This document shows positions 1 to 8,089 of a stretch of 64,000 nucleotides of DNA, in pieces. Every line of letters starts with the position of its first letter. Position 1 is the first letter of the stretch. Both the position numbers and the translations under genes were made by a program. This DNA is from JBFLYH01 sp964630235. Lineage in GTDB: Bacteria > Oederibacteriota > JAAXVQ01 > JAUVAV01. The notes beneath the pieces were generated by a model. The model did not search any database and had not been told where the DNA came from. It saw only the letters and a program-made list of their open reading frames with translations. Where the stretch lies: assembly GCA_964630235.1 (NCBI GenBank), contig CAZVUO010000004.1:124001-188000 (forward strand). Reading direction: 5' to 3'.

Positions 1-1
1 C

Positions 2-388
2 GCGGAACGGCAAATCACTTTGCTCTTCTTCTTCATCCTGCCCGTCAGCATGAAAGCCCGCACCATGGTGATCTTATTCGGCGCGTTTGAATTTTTCGCG
101 GGCGTCGGCCAAGCGCTGGGACGGGTTTCCCACCTGGCCCATCTAAGCGGGCTGGTGATCGGCTACGTGTTTTTTTGGGTGCGCTGGCCGCAAGCGCTGG
201 AGGGATTCATTCCTTGGCGCTGGACGCGCCGGCGGCGTCTGCGCGTGGTCACGCCCGAATCGGAAGTGGACGGCATCCTGGATAAAATTTCCCGCGAAGG
301 CATGGCGTCCTTAACGCGCCAGGAGCGGGAAATCCTGAACCGGGCCTCCCGGCACGCGCGCGACGCCCATGTGGACCGGAACAACTAG
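2..388 (+). CDS. Rhomboid-family intramembrane serine protease, C-terminal part
   Basis: The reading frame is open from the window edge, so the gene starts upstream. The visible part has two hydrophobic segments and the motif HLAHLSGLVIGY. This matches the last catalytic helix of rhomboids, where the histidine of the Ser-His dyad sits in an HxxHLxG context. The serine (GxSG) would lie upstream and is not seen. A cytoplasmic tail of about 70 residues follows, with a VDGILDKI...LTRQEREIL stretch. This is the small helical tail often found on bacterial rhomboid proteins. Expected role: cleavage of membrane proteins within the inner membrane. The internal TTG at 20 is not a real start because conserved sequence continues before it. 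Confidence 0.75.
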   Translation, partial: AERQITLLFFFILPVSMKARTMVILFGAFEFFAGVGQALGRVSHLAHLSGLVIGYVFFWVRWPQALEGFIPWRWTRRRRLRVVTPESEVDGILDKISREGMASLTRQEREILNRASRHARDAHVDRNN

Positions 389-440
389 CCGGCTGCCGAA
401 AAACCCGCCGTTGTCCCCCCGTGCACCCGCTCCATCCGCA

Positions 441-1322
441 TTAGGCCTTGCGGCGCTTGGTTGGACGCTTGGCCACGGCAACCACCTTTCGGCGCCCGGC
501 CGCGGTTGAACGCCGGCGCGCGGCGGCTGCCCGGCGCGTTCCTTCTTTTCGGCCGCGGGTGGTTTTGCGCGCGACGGTCTTGCGCTTTCCCGCGGTTTTC
601 TTGGCGCTGGCCGCGACCCGGACCGTCGGATGATGGACAGCCTCGGGGATGGCCGGCAGCACCAGCTGTTTGCCCGTTTCTTCCTTGGCATGCGCCAATG
701 GAGCCGGTTTCGCTTCGTGGGCGGCATGCGGCCTTTCGGCCGGCTTGGCTTCAACCGCTGGATGACGCCTTTCTTCCACCCGCGCCGGCCTCGCGCTGGT
801 CCGGCGCCCGCCGGCCATCCAGATCACCACGGCCAAAACCACCACGGCCACGCCCAGTAACACCAGCCACAGGCTTCCGGCCCGGCTGGGCCGGGGGGCC
901 GGCTCCTCGTTCAGGGACTTGGCCGGCTGCACGCTGGCCAACCCGCTCTCAGAGACGGTGTCTTCCTGCGGCGGCTCGGGTTCCGTAACCCGCGGCCAAG
1001 CCTGTGCCGGGGGTTCCTCGGCTTTCGACCACGCGGCGCTGGCTAATTCTTCCGGCGGCGCGGGCGGCGCGGAGCGTTTGGCCGCGGTGCGGGGGCCTGT
1101 ATCCGCGGGGGGCAGTGTACGCTCGACCGCGGCGACCGGCGCGGGAACCGGCGTGGGCGTCACGTCCGGCTGAACCGCCGTCGGGGTCGCCTCCGCCAGT
1201 TCGGGCGTGGGCGCAGGCGCGGAGAGTTCGGGTTTCGTGGTTTGCGACGGCGCGGCGCAGGATAGCGTCAGAACCAGAAACACACTGCCACTCCACAACA
1301 GGAGATTTTTCACGTTCGGCAT
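441..1322 (-). CDS. Lipoprotein with a single membrane helix and a histone H1-like basic tail
   Basis: 293 residues. The start is the ATG at 1322, behind a GGAGGGGAG ribosome site; a GTG directly before it is an alternative. The N-terminus is a lipoprotein signal with lipobox LTLSC at about residues 18-22. Next comes a Pro/Ala/Glu-rich low-complexity region to about residue 145, then a clear transmembrane helix (LVLLGVAVVVLAVVIW, about 150-168). After that is a His/Ala/Glu stretch, and the final 55 residues are almost only Lys, Arg, Ala and Thr (KKTAGKRKTVARK..., ...RRKA), as in bacterial histone H1-like proteins. No catalytic domain is visible. The layout suggests an envelope-tethered protein with a polycation-binding tail. 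Whether the tail is cytoplasmic (DNA) or periplasmic (polyanions) cannot be decided from sequence alone. It sits alone between the rhomboid gene and the NtrC-type regulator. Confidence 0.7.
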   Translation of the reverse strand: MPNVKNLLLWSGSVFLVLTLSCAAPSQTTKPELSAPAPTPELAEATPTAVQPDVTPTPVPAPVAAVERTLPPADTGPRTAAKRSAPPAPPEELASAAWSKAEEPPAQAWPRVTEPEPPQEDTVSESGLASVQPAKSLNEEPAPRPSRAGSLWLVLLGVAVVVLAVVIWMAGGRRTSARPARVEERRHPAVEAKPAERPHAAHEAKPAPLAHAKEETGKQLVLPAIPEAVHHPTVRVAASAKKTAGKRKTVARKTTRGRKEGTRRAAAARRRSTAAGRRKVVAVAKRPTKRRKA

Positions 1323-1365
1323 CACTTTCTCCCCTCCGGCGGAATCCTGTCAGGCAGAATTCCCC

Positions 1366-2787
1366 CTAGCCGATCTGGTACTCCTTCATTTTATTATAAA
1401 GGGTTTTGTAATCTATCTCCAGTTGTTTAGCGGCCAGCGAGCGGTTCCAGCGGCAGAGTTCGAGGGTCTGGCGGATCACCCGTGTTTCCACGCTGGCCAC
1501 TTCCCTGCGCACGATATCTTTGAGCGAGCCGGACGCGGCCGTCTGCACCCCGGCCTCCGGGAGGACGCCCGGATCGCCAAAGGCCCGTTCGGGCAGATGG
1601 CGGACCTCAATCTCATCATCAGCCAGCACCACCGCTCGCTTGATCAGGTTCTTCATCTCCCGGATGTTTCCCGGCCAGGGATAATTCATAAAACAATCCA
1701 AGACCTCCGCGGTGAGCCCGTTGATCTTTTTCTTGAAACTCAGATTGAACATATCAATGAAGTGTTTGACCAGAAGCGGGATATCCTCCCGGCGCTCCCG
1801 CAAGGGCGGAAGATGGAGGACGAATTCGTTCAGCCGGTAGTAGAGATCCTCCCGGAACCGTCCTTCGCGGATCGCGTGTTCCAGGTTGAGGTTGGTGGCC
1901 GTGACCACCGTGGCCCGGAAAGGCAATTCCTCTTTGCCACCCAAGCGTGTAAACCGCCGTTCCTGCAGGACGCGCAGCAACTTGATCTGAACCGCCACAT
2001 CCAAATTGCCGATCTCATCCAGGAACAGCGTGCCTTCGCCGGCCTGCTCAAAACGCCCGAGTTTGCGGCCGCTGGCGCCGGTAAAGGCGCCCCGCTCGTA
2101 CCCGAACAGTTCGCTTTCCACCAGCGTCTCCGGCAGCGTCGCGCAGTCCACCGAAATGAAGGGGGCGCGCGCGCGGCGGCTGCTGGCGTGCAGGGCGCGC
2201 GCGGTCAGTTCCTTGCCGGTGCCTGATTCGCCCCGGATCATCACCGTGATATCGTGCCGCGCCACCTGTTCGATCGTGTGCAGGAGTTCCTGCATTTTTG
2301 GCGATTCACCCAGCAGCTGGTCCGTGCTTTGCTGGATTTGGATCTGAGTGCGCAGGGTTTGAACTTCCTGCTGCAGTTGCATGGACTTCATGGCGTTGCC
2401 CACGGTGATCATCAGTTCGTCCAGATTGATCGGTTTGGACAGGAAATCGTAGGCGCCGAGCTTCATGCATTTCACGGCCACGTCCACGTCGCCCAGGGCG
2501 GACAGCATAATGACTTGGATTTCCGGATCGAGGCTCCGCAGGGTCTGCAGCACCTGGATACCGTCCATGGGCTGCATGCGGATGTCAAGGAGATACAGAT
2601 CAAAGCGTTTTTCCCTGGAAAGGGCGAGGGCGCGGGGACCGTCCTGGGCGACCTCGGTGGCATAGCCGGCGGCCTGCAGGGCTTGAGACACCACCAAGCA
2701 GTGTTCCGGTTCGTCGTCAACGATGAGAATGTGGCGGTCGTTGGGCACGCTGGACAAGCCTCCCGGTTTGAAATCGACTGCCTTCAC
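1366..2787 (-). CDS. NtrC-family sigma-54-dependent response regulator
   Basis: 473 residues in the classical three-part order. A CheY-like receiver spans about 18-135, with acidic pocket DD at 24-25 and phospho-acceptor Asp68 in YLLDIRM. An AAA+ sigma-54 activation domain spans about 155-390, with Walker A GESGTGKE, the sigma-54 contact loop GAFTGA and Walker B LFLDEIG. A Fis-type helix-turn-helix spans about 430-473 (NRSLAAKQLEIDYKTLYNKM). It should activate RNA polymerase-sigma54 from distant sites when phosphorylated. No partner kinase is adjacent; the only kinase in the window is at 52-53 kb. The annotated start is MKAVDF. A GTG 14 codons in (2745), preceded by GGGAGG, is an equally good start. 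Confidence 0.95.
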   Translation of the reverse strand: MKAVDFKPGGLSSVPNDRHILIVDDEPEHCLVVSQALQAAGYATEVAQDGPRALALSREKRFDLYLLDIRMQPMDGIQVLQTLRSLDPEIQVIMLSALGDVDVAVKCMKLGAYDFLSKPINLDELMITVGNAMKSMQLQQEVQTLRTQIQIQQSTDQLLGESPKMQELLHTIEQVARHDITVMIRGESGTGKELTARALHASSRRARAPFISVDCATLPETLVESELFGYERGAFTGASGRKLGRFEQAGEGTLFLDEIGNLDVAVQIKLLRVLQERRFTRLGGKEELPFRATVVTATNLNLEHAIREGRFREDLYYRLNEFVLHLPPLRERREDIPLLVKHFIDMFNLSFKKKINGLTAEVLDCFMNYPWPGNIREMKNLIKRAVVLADDEIEVRHLPERAFGDPGVLPEAGVQTAASGSLKDIVRREVASVETRVIRQTLELCRWNRSLAAKQLEIDYKTLYNKMKEYQIG

Positions 2788-2859
2788 ATTCTATCTGGAC
2801 GCCACCAGCGCGGCGCCGGTGTTCTGCCGGCCCTTCTGCACGCGGCTGGGTTGAGAGGC

Positions 2860-2933
2860 TGGAGGCGGCACTCGGAATTGAACCGAGGGTGAGGGTTTTG
2901 CAGACCCTTGCCTTACCACTTGGCGATGCCGCC
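2860..2933 (-). tRNA. tRNA-Cys (GCA)
   Basis: On the minus strand the sequence folds into a full cloverleaf. The acceptor stem is GGCGGCA/TGCCGCC, the anticodon loop is CTGCAAA with anticodon GCA, and the T-loop is TTCAATT. The discriminator is T, as expected for Cys, and the CCA is encoded (complement at 2860-2862). It lies downstream of tRNA-Gly on the same strand. Confidence 0.95.
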
Positions 2934-3052
2934 AACAAGCTGCAGAAAAAAGTAAAATAATCGTCCACTTGCAGGTTGTGGCCCTGGAAAAGAGTATCTT
3001 TTCCAGGGCATGCAAAAAGTCCCGCTGGCGGGACTTTTTCATCACCTGCTAA
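2934..3052. repeat. Small element with terminal inverted repeats (copy 1 of 2)
   Basis: The left end AACAAGCTGCAGAAAAA (2934-2950) and right end TTTTTCATCACCTGCTAA (3035-3052) are near inverted copies of each other. They match the ends of a second copy at 11716-11832. Inside are two perfect hairpins: 13-bp arms 2981-2993/2997-3009, and 12-bp arms 3014-3025/3028-3039. There is no coding capacity. The size and ends look like a MITE or a REP-type element lying between tRNA-Gly and tRNA-Cys. The inner hairpins could also stop transcription. Confidence 0.6.
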
Positions 3053-3059
3053 AAAATCA

Positions 3060-3081
3060 GCCGGCCGTATTCACGGCCGGC
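3060..3081 (-). terminator. Intrinsic terminator after tRNA-Gly
   Basis: A perfect 9-bp GC-rich stem (3060-3068 with 3073-3081) and 4-nt loop lies 10 nt past the 3' end of tRNA-Gly. On the minus strand it is followed by a T-rich run (TGATTTTTTAGC). If efficient, it would separate tRNA-Gly from tRNA-Cys. Partial read-through is possible. Confidence 0.65.
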
Positions 3082-3091
3082 AGGGATTTTC

Positions 3092-3166
3092 TGGAGCGGG
3101 AAATGGGGCTCGAACCCACGACATCTACCTTGGCAAGGTAGCGCTCTACCACTGAGCTATTCCCGC
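3092..3166 (-). tRNA. tRNA-Gly (GCC)
   Basis: Minus-strand cloverleaf: acceptor GCGGGAA/TTCCCGC, anticodon stem CTACC/GGTAG with loop TTGCCAA (anticodon GCC), and T-arm GTGGG TTCGAGC CCCAT. The discriminator is T and CCA is encoded (complement at 3092-3094). Confidence 0.96.
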
Positions 3167-3230
3167 TGCGGGATGGCTGCGGCCCGCCCGCGCCCTCAGG
3201 AACGGCCGCGCCGGACGACTGCAGGCGCAC

Positions 3231-3259
3231 ATTGTAAGAATTCAGTCCCTGCTTGTCAA
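3231..3259 (-). promoter_or_regulatory. Sigma-70 type promoter for tRNA-Gly
   Basis: On the minus strand there is TTGACA (complement 3254-3259), a 17-nt spacer and TACAAT (complement 3231-3236), about 65 nt upstream of tRNA-Gly. This is a near-consensus promoter with ideal spacing. Confidence 0.75.
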
Positions 3260-3294
3260 GGGCTGATCCACGTTTCGCCATCCCCCGGGACGGT

Positions 3295-4119
3295 TTACGC
3301 ATCCGGCTTCAAACCCAGGTCGTTGCCGACACCGTCAACGATCTCCTCGTCCACGGTTTCCCTCTTCACCAGATAGCTTTCCAGGAGGCTGTTGTCGCAC
3401 ACCGTATTGATCAGCCGGGGAATGCCGCGGCTGTAGTGAAAGAGCTTTTTATAGGCGCCGGGCGAGAACAGTTCCCGCTGGCCGCCCGCGATCGTCACGC
3501 GGTGCCGAACGTATTCGGCCACGTCTCTTTCCTGCAGGCTTTGGAGGGTGAACTTCAAAGCGATGCGTTGCTGCAGAGGAGGGTCGAGGGCGATGTTCTG
3601 TTCCAGCTCCGGCAGGCCGATGAGGTTGATGGACAGCAGTTTCTGCCCCGGCGCCTCGAGATTCAGCAGACCCCGGAACTCCTCAAATATCTCCCGGGTC
3701 AGCAGCATATTGGCTTCATCAATGATGACCACCGCCTTGCGCCCTTTTTCGTATATCTCCATGAGACGCTCGTAGAGCTGGGGAAGAATGACGGCTTTCT
3801 TCTCGCCGGGCTCCTTGACGCCGAGCTGTGAGGCGATCTTGCGGAGCAGCCATTCGGCGGTGATTTCCGAGTGGACGATGACCAACAGGGCGGCCTCGAA
3901 TTTCGCGTCCGCCTCCAGATTTTCCAGCAACTTGCGGGCCAGCAACGTCTTCCCGCAGCCGATCTCCCCCACCATGACGGAAAGCCCTTTCATGGTGTTG
4001 ATGGCGTGCATCAATCGGACCAAGGCTTCGGAATGCTGCCGGCTTTCGTAAAAATACCGGGACTCCGGAGCATTTGAAAACGGCTGCTCGCGCAGCCCGA
4101 AGAACGCTTCATAACTCAA
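3295..4119 (-). CDS. ExeA/MshM-like AAA ATPase
   Basis: 274 residues. It opens with the family signature YEAFFGLREQPFSNAPESRYFY. The P-loop is GEIGCGKT at 51-58 and Walker B is VVIIDEAN at 130-137, with an arginine-containing QQRIALKF sensor region near 185. The general secretion ATPase ExeA, the MSHA protein MshM and TniB-type ATPases share this fold. No peptidoglycan-binding domain is attached, so it is the short form. It starts 15 bp after the upstream TPR gene stops, so the two form an operon. In this family such pairs often assemble or operate envelope machines (secretins, pili, polysaccharide export). The substrate cannot be told here. Confidence 0.85.
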   Translation of the reverse strand: MSYEAFFGLREQPFSNAPESRYFYESRQHSEALVRLMHAINTMKGLSVMVGEIGCGKTLLARKLLENLEADAKFEAALLVIVHSEITAEWLLRKIASQLGVKEPGEKKAVILPQLYERLMEIYEKGRKAVVIIDEANMLLTREIFEEFRGLLNLEAPGQKLLSINLIGLPELEQNIALDPPLQQRIALKFTLQSLQERDVAEYVRHRVTIAGGQRELFSPGAYKKLFHYSRGIPRLINTVCDNSLLESYLVKRETVDEEIVDGVGNDLGLKPDA

Positions 4120-4134
4120 TGGATGGCCCCCCTT

Positions 4135-6204
4135 TTATACATAGGAGACGCGCCCGCGTTTTCCCCTGCCGGCGGGCGGCTCGTCCCCGCCGTTTTGATC
4201 CTTGGCAGGCGCCGGTTTCGGCTGTGCTCTTGGGGGCGCCTCGGCTGTTGGCGCCTCCTTTTGGTCCGGTTCTTTGGCGGCAGGCTTCGGCGCAGCCTGC
4301 GCGGCCTGCGCATCCTGGGTCTGCTGGCGGATTTTCTCCTGTTCCGCCACCCGTTTTTCCAACTGCTGTTTCTTGACCTGGGCTTCCATGTTGCCGGGTT
4401 CGATTTCCAAAATTTTCTGGTAAATTTTAAGCGCCTCGCTCAAAAGTCCCTGTTTGGTGTAAATTTCCGCCACGGTCACCGTCATAAATTCGTCCTGGTG
4501 GTCGCCGGCGATTTCATCCCCCCGGGCATTGCCCACTGTCTGCAGCCACTCGTCCTCTTTCGCCGCCGGCTTGGCGCTGGCTGCGCCAGCCGAGTCCGGA
4601 GAAGTGGTGCGCTGGGCGCGGACCTGCGCCTCCCGGATGGCCCGCTCGCGCGCTTCCCGCTGGACGCGCTGTTCGTCAGGTTCGCGGCCCGGCGAGGCGG
4701 CCGGCGCCTGATTCTTTCTGGCCACGGCGGTCTCCGGATTCAAGCCGGCAAACATGGCATACACCCGGGTCAAGGCGGTCCGGACCTTTTGATTGTTGGG
4801 CTCCCGCTTAAGGATCTTTTGATAGACTTCGATGGCCTCGTCAAGCGCCCCCTGCTGAACATAGGTATCCGCCACGTTCAACATCACCGAGACATCTTCC
4901 GGCGCGGCCGGCGCTTTGGCCGCGGCTTGGGGTTTGGCCGCCGCTTGGGGTTTGGCCGCCGCGGCGGTCTGCGGGGGTAAAACGGGTTCGACCTTGCCGC
5001 CGCTCTGAAGCTCGCGCGCCTTGGTGCGCAGGTTTTGCGCCTCGTCCGCCTTGCCCTCGGCCTCCAGCAGATCAGCCAAGGCCAGACAGGCCTCGGCGGC
5101 CTGGGGTTCCAAGCCGGCGTTGTAAGCCGCATCCGCCAGTTTATAATAGAGCTCCTGGTTGCGCTGGTCCAACCTCACGGCTTCCAGGGCGCAATACGCC
5201 GCCAGCTCCCATTCCTCATTGGCGGCGTAGCTCTCCATGGCCTGAACAAATTTCTCCTCCGCCAGGTTGGGTTGATTCATCTGCAAGGCGGCGGCCGCGA
5301 TGCGCTCCGCGGCATAGGCATTGCGGGAGTCAATTTTGAGCAGCCGTTCGTACAGTTTTACGGCCTCATCCCACTGTTTGCGCTCGCTCAGCAACGAGGC
5401 CAACTGCGTCAATCCGCTCTGATGGTTGACTTTGAATTTCAAGAGGGTTTCGAATTCCTTGCGCGCGTCTTCCTCCTGGCGGGTCAGCAGATAAATCAGT
5501 CCCAGGTAATAATGCGCTTCAATGCTTTTAAGCTGAATCGCTTTCTGGGCGAACACCTGCCCTCTATCCAGATTGCCCTGCCGGATCAGTTGCTCCGCAA
5601 CGTACAAGAATTCCTTTTTCGCATCCGAATCCGATCCTTCCTTGGTGTAAATTTCTCCCAAGGCCAGGTGGGCCGGCAGGCACGTGTTGTCCAGGCTAAC
5701 AACCCGCTTAAATATCTCGCCGGCTTTCTTAAACGCTTTGTTATTGAACAGGGCGTTTCCGACCATCAGCCACTGTTCGGCCGCTTCTTTCCGGCGTCCG
5801 TTCCGTTCTAAAAAATCGCCTAATTTTTGGTAATTTTCGAGATTCTTGGGTTCGGCCGCAATCGTCGCTTTCAACTGCTCCAAGGAGGCTTGCGCCGACT
5901 CGGAAATCGGCGCGTCGGACTCCGCTTCGGCCTCGGCATCGTCCACGCTGTCCGGATCCAGGCGGCTCATTTTCTTGCGCAGGATCTCTGATTTTACCTC
6001 GGACTCGCTGGGAAGACGGATGGCCTGCCGGTAATAGCGCAGTGCTTCCACCAATTGTCCCTGGCGGGTGGCGATTTCCGCCAGCATATTCACAGCCGAG
6101 ACATTGGTAGGCTCTTGTTCGAAAATTTGCTGATATTTATTGGATGCCTGAGGAAGTTGCCCTTCTTTGAAACTGCCGAAGGCCTCCCATGCCTGCTTGC
6201 TCAT
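4135..6204 (-). CDS. Large tetratricopeptide-repeat protein
   Basis: 689 residues with no signal peptide, so probably cytoplasmic. Recognisable TPR units run from residue 5 to about 390, for example repeats on the pattern A..LG.IY...G....A...F..V..LDP. A second group lies near 435-480 (NVADTYVQQGALDEAIEVYQ) and a third near 570-605 (TVAEIYTKQGLLSEALKIYQ). Between them are Ala/Lys/Pro-rich linkers, one with a short internal repeat (AAAKPQAAAKPQ). The C-terminus is Lys/Pro-rich and disordered. It probably acts as a scaffold for the ATPase encoded directly downstream. Confidence 0.85.
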   Translation of the reverse strand: MSKQAWEAFGSFKEGQLPQASNKYQQIFEQEPTNVSAVNMLAEIATRQGQLVEALRYYRQAIRLPSESEVKSEILRKKMSRLDPDSVDDAEAEAESDAPISESAQASLEQLKATIAAEPKNLENYQKLGDFLERNGRRKEAAEQWLMVGNALFNNKAFKKAGEIFKRVVSLDNTCLPAHLALGEIYTKEGSDSDAKKEFLYVAEQLIRQGNLDRGQVFAQKAIQLKSIEAHYYLGLIYLLTRQEEDARKEFETLLKFKVNHQSGLTQLASLLSERKQWDEAVKLYERLLKIDSRNAYAAERIAAAALQMNQPNLAEEKFVQAMESYAANEEWELAAYCALEAVRLDQRNQELYYKLADAAYNAGLEPQAAEACLALADLLEAEGKADEAQNLRTKARELQSGGKVEPVLPPQTAAAAKPQAAAKPQAAAKAPAAPEDVSVMLNVADTYVQQGALDEAIEVYQKILKREPNNQKVRTALTRVYAMFAGLNPETAVARKNQAPAASPGREPDEQRVQREARERAIREAQVRAQRTTSPDSAGAASAKPAAKEDEWLQTVGNARGDEIAGDHQDEFMTVTVAEIYTKQGLLSEALKIYQKILEIEPGNMEAQVKKQQLEKRVAEQEKIRQQTQDAQAAQAAPKPAAKEPDQKEAPTAEAPPRAQPKPAPAKDQNGGDEPPAGRGKRGRVSYV

Positions 6205-6240
6205 GTGACCATTCTCCCAAAACTTATACTAAATCTATTT

Positions 6241-6270
6241 ATACTAGCATCCTATTTTTTTCGGTGTCAA
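6241..6270 (-). promoter_or_regulatory. Candidate sigma-70 promoter for the TPR-ATPase operon
   Basis: Minus strand TTGACA (complement 6265-6270), an 18-nt spacer and TAGTAT (complement 6241-6246), about 40 nt before the TPR start codon. The -35 is perfect; the -10 is weaker. Confidence 0.5.
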
Positions 6271-6738
6271 GGGCAAAACAGGAAACGGGGATTCCTGACA
6301 AATAATCTGCCTCAGTAATTAAATTTTTTTGGTGAAGAATGTGAATGAAATTGACAAGGTCCCCAAATTTGCTTAAGATTTAGAACGTCTCGCAACGCTA
6401 TATTGCGGATTTTAGTTAAAGATGAAGGTTGCATGGAGCTCCCCGGCGACTGAAAGAAGTCGCTTTAGGGACCGAAGGGCTCCCACAGGGATACTAACTT
6501 CAACCCTCGCTAGCTCCTCTTGGCGACATCCCCGGAGCAGCGATTCCGCATTCACCCCCGAGCAAGCTCGGGGTGCCCTGCGGAGGGGATTGGCGTTTCC
6601 CGCCTAAAACCGCGGGACCATAAACAGGGCAGGACACCGTCCCCTGCTGGGGATTTCTCTTCGGTCAACCGTGCCGTATCAGCGGGAGATGCGCGGGCAT
6701 TAAGTAATGCTCCAGCCTTCGATCGGCTGGAGGACTCC
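6271..6738. repeat. Intergenic block with dispersed GC-rich palindromic repeats (P-element copy A)
   Basis: No convincing gene is seen in this stretch. Two segments recur elsewhere in the window. 6427-6474 matches 41946-41993 inside mutM at about 40 of 48 positions. 6638-6675 matches 37265-37302 upstream of aspS at 32 of 38 positions. The block also carries short hairpins, for example a stem in CCCGAGCAAGCTCGGGG near 6558-6574. It reads as one or more copies of a small structured repeat family. The first part is AT-richer and holds the promoter region of the TPR operon. Confidence 0.5.
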
Positions 6739-6825
6739 GCCGGAGTGGTGAAACTGGTAGACGCAGTGGACTCAAAATCCACCGCCTTTTGGGGCATGTC
6801 GGTTCGAGTCCGACCTCCGGCACCA
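6739..6825 (+). tRNA. tRNA-Leu (CAA)
   Basis: Acceptor GCCGGAG/CTCCGGC, anticodon loop CTCAAAA (anticodon CAA), a long class II variable arm (CGCCTTTTGGGGCATGT region), T-loop TTCGAGT, discriminator A and encoded CCA at 6823-6825. It is the only plus-strand tRNA in the window. Confidence 0.95.
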
Positions 6826-6845
6826 GCCCTTTTTCGCTGTGCGGA

Positions 6846-6962
6846 AAAGAGCAGAGCAGTTGATCAGAAGAACAGTTGAGCAGGTGAAAAAACTTCTCAA
6901 CTGCGACTGGAGAGAGTCCCATAATCAACCAGTCGGGGCGGTCTACTGCTCACCTGTTCCGC
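6846..6962. repeat. GAGCAAT-type hairpin repeat, divergent copy R0
   Basis: An imperfect inverted repeat: GAACAGTTGAGCAG near 6870 pairs with CTGCTCACCTGTTC near 6950. A smaller internal hairpin is CAGTTGAG/CTCAACTG. It resembles the better-conserved copies near 57.4, 58.8 and 60.4 kb and, like them, lies beside a tRNA or translation gene. Confidence 0.4.
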
Positions 6963-6991
6963 TGTCCATCCTTTCGAATGAATCCCTTAAA

Positions 6992-7027
6992 AAAACAGGG
7001 GGCGGTTTATAAACCGCCCCCTGTTTC
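6992..7027. terminator. Bidirectional intrinsic terminator
   Basis: A near-perfect palindrome with a stem of about 16 bp (AACAGGGGGCGGTTTA and its complement), flanked by A-runs on the left and T-runs on the right. It sits between tRNA-Leu and the convergent MerR-GGDEF gene and can serve both. Confidence 0.85.
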
Positions 7028-7042
7028 ATTTTCCAGTCGAAT

Positions 7043-7912
7043 TTACGAAGCCCGCTTGTCCACCACGAAATCGCTTTTCTTCATCTTTTGCGCATACTGC
7101 TTGAGTTCATTGGCAATATCGTCAATCTGGGCGTAGTGAGCCAGATTGCGGCGTTCGTTGGTCACTACTGCAACCGAAAGCGTCATCACCGGATACTTTA
7201 AAACTTCGCCCTTGCGATTGATATTGATGATGTACCCTTGCTTGCGGTCTTCCTTATCGTATTGCTGCGGAATCAACTGATCAAAATTTTCGATAAGCTT
7301 TGAACAAATCAGGGGATATTTATCCGGCGTGGTGATAATGACGAAATTATCGCCGCCCAGGTGGCCGACAATGTCGTTAGGGTTGCCATGATCCCTGGTG
7401 ACGTCAAAAATGATCAACGCGGTGAATTTCAGGAGCTTGTCTCCGCGCTGGTAGCCATAGCGCAGGTTGTAAGCCCGGAAATTGTCCAGATCAATATAGC
7501 AGATCGCGGTTTTGGAGTCTTCGGACAATCTGCGGTCAATCTCCTGCTGAATGAAAAAATGATCCGGGAGGTTGGTCAGCGGATGGACCCGGCCAGCCCC
7601 CTTGGAATCCGCATACCCCTCGTCAATATCAGGACCCACGTTGAACTGACTGACATCCTTGACTTTCTTTTTCAGCATCTCATCCTGCAAAAAAACCGAG
7701 GACGTGAGCAGATCATTGATGCGAAGGTTGTTATTTTCAAGAATTTCCTTGAGCGCGATAATTTTTTTAACCATGGATTTATTGTACTTGCGGTGTCCGG
7801 ACGGAACACGAACCGGCGTGATCAGGCCCAAACTCTCCCAATAGCGCAACGTGCGTTCGGAAAGACCGCTCAATTTGGCTGTCGCGCCAATTCCAATCAG
7901 TTTTTCTTTCAT
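7043..7912 (-). CDS. MerR-type DNA-binding domain fused to a degenerate GGDEF domain
   Basis: 289 residues. Residues 5-70 are a MerR winged helix (IGATAKLSGLSERTLRYWE.LGLI, then PSGHRKY), followed by a short helical linker. Residues about 108-285 are a GGDEF domain that opens with the usual HPLTNLPDHF and contains YIDLDNF..YN..YGY..GD. The signature is GGDNF at 186-190 in place of GGDEF/GGEEF. The acidic residue at the fourth position, needed for diguanylate cyclase activity, is replaced by Asn. The protein may bind DNA in response to c-di-GMP or GTP and not make c-di-GMP, but that is inference. It has its own strong promoter and stands alone. Confidence 0.9.
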   Translation of the reverse strand: MKEKLIGIGATAKLSGLSERTLRYWESLGLITPVRVPSGHRKYNKSMVKKIIALKEILENNNLRINDLLTSSVFLQDEMLKKKVKDVSQFNVGPDIDEGYADSKGAGRVHPLTNLPDHFFIQQEIDRRLSEDSKTAICYIDLDNFRAYNLRYGYQRGDKLLKFTALIIFDVTRDHGNPNDIVGHLGGDNFVIITTPDKYPLICSKLIENFDQLIPQQYDKEDRKQGYIININRKGEVLKYPVMTLSVAVVTNERRNLAHYAQIDDIANELKQYAQKMKKSDFVVDKRAS

Positions 7913-7991
7913 AATTCAGCACCTATTATTTTTTACCTAATACTGAAGAAAAAATTACTAAGATAATAACATTAATTAATTTAGCGTTTTG

Positions 7992-8020
7992 ATTTTATCA
8001 GGATTGAATTTTTTTGTCAA
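7992..8020 (-). promoter_or_regulatory. Consensus sigma-70 promoter of the MerR-GGDEF gene
   Basis: Minus strand TTGACA (complement 8015-8020), exactly 17 nt, TAAAAT (complement 7992-7997), in an AT-rich region about 80 nt before the start codon. The leader is unusually AT-rich for this genome and could hold operator sites. Confidence 0.8.
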
Positions 8021-8089
8021 GTTTCTATTAATTGTTTTTGTAGTTTATTTTTAAATATTATGTTTTTAGACTTTAAAATTAAAGAAAAG

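Noticed and set aside
3057..3302. Small minus-strand open frame over tRNA-Gly
   Set aside because: It is a translation of the tRNA gene and flanking hairpins, a common artefact.
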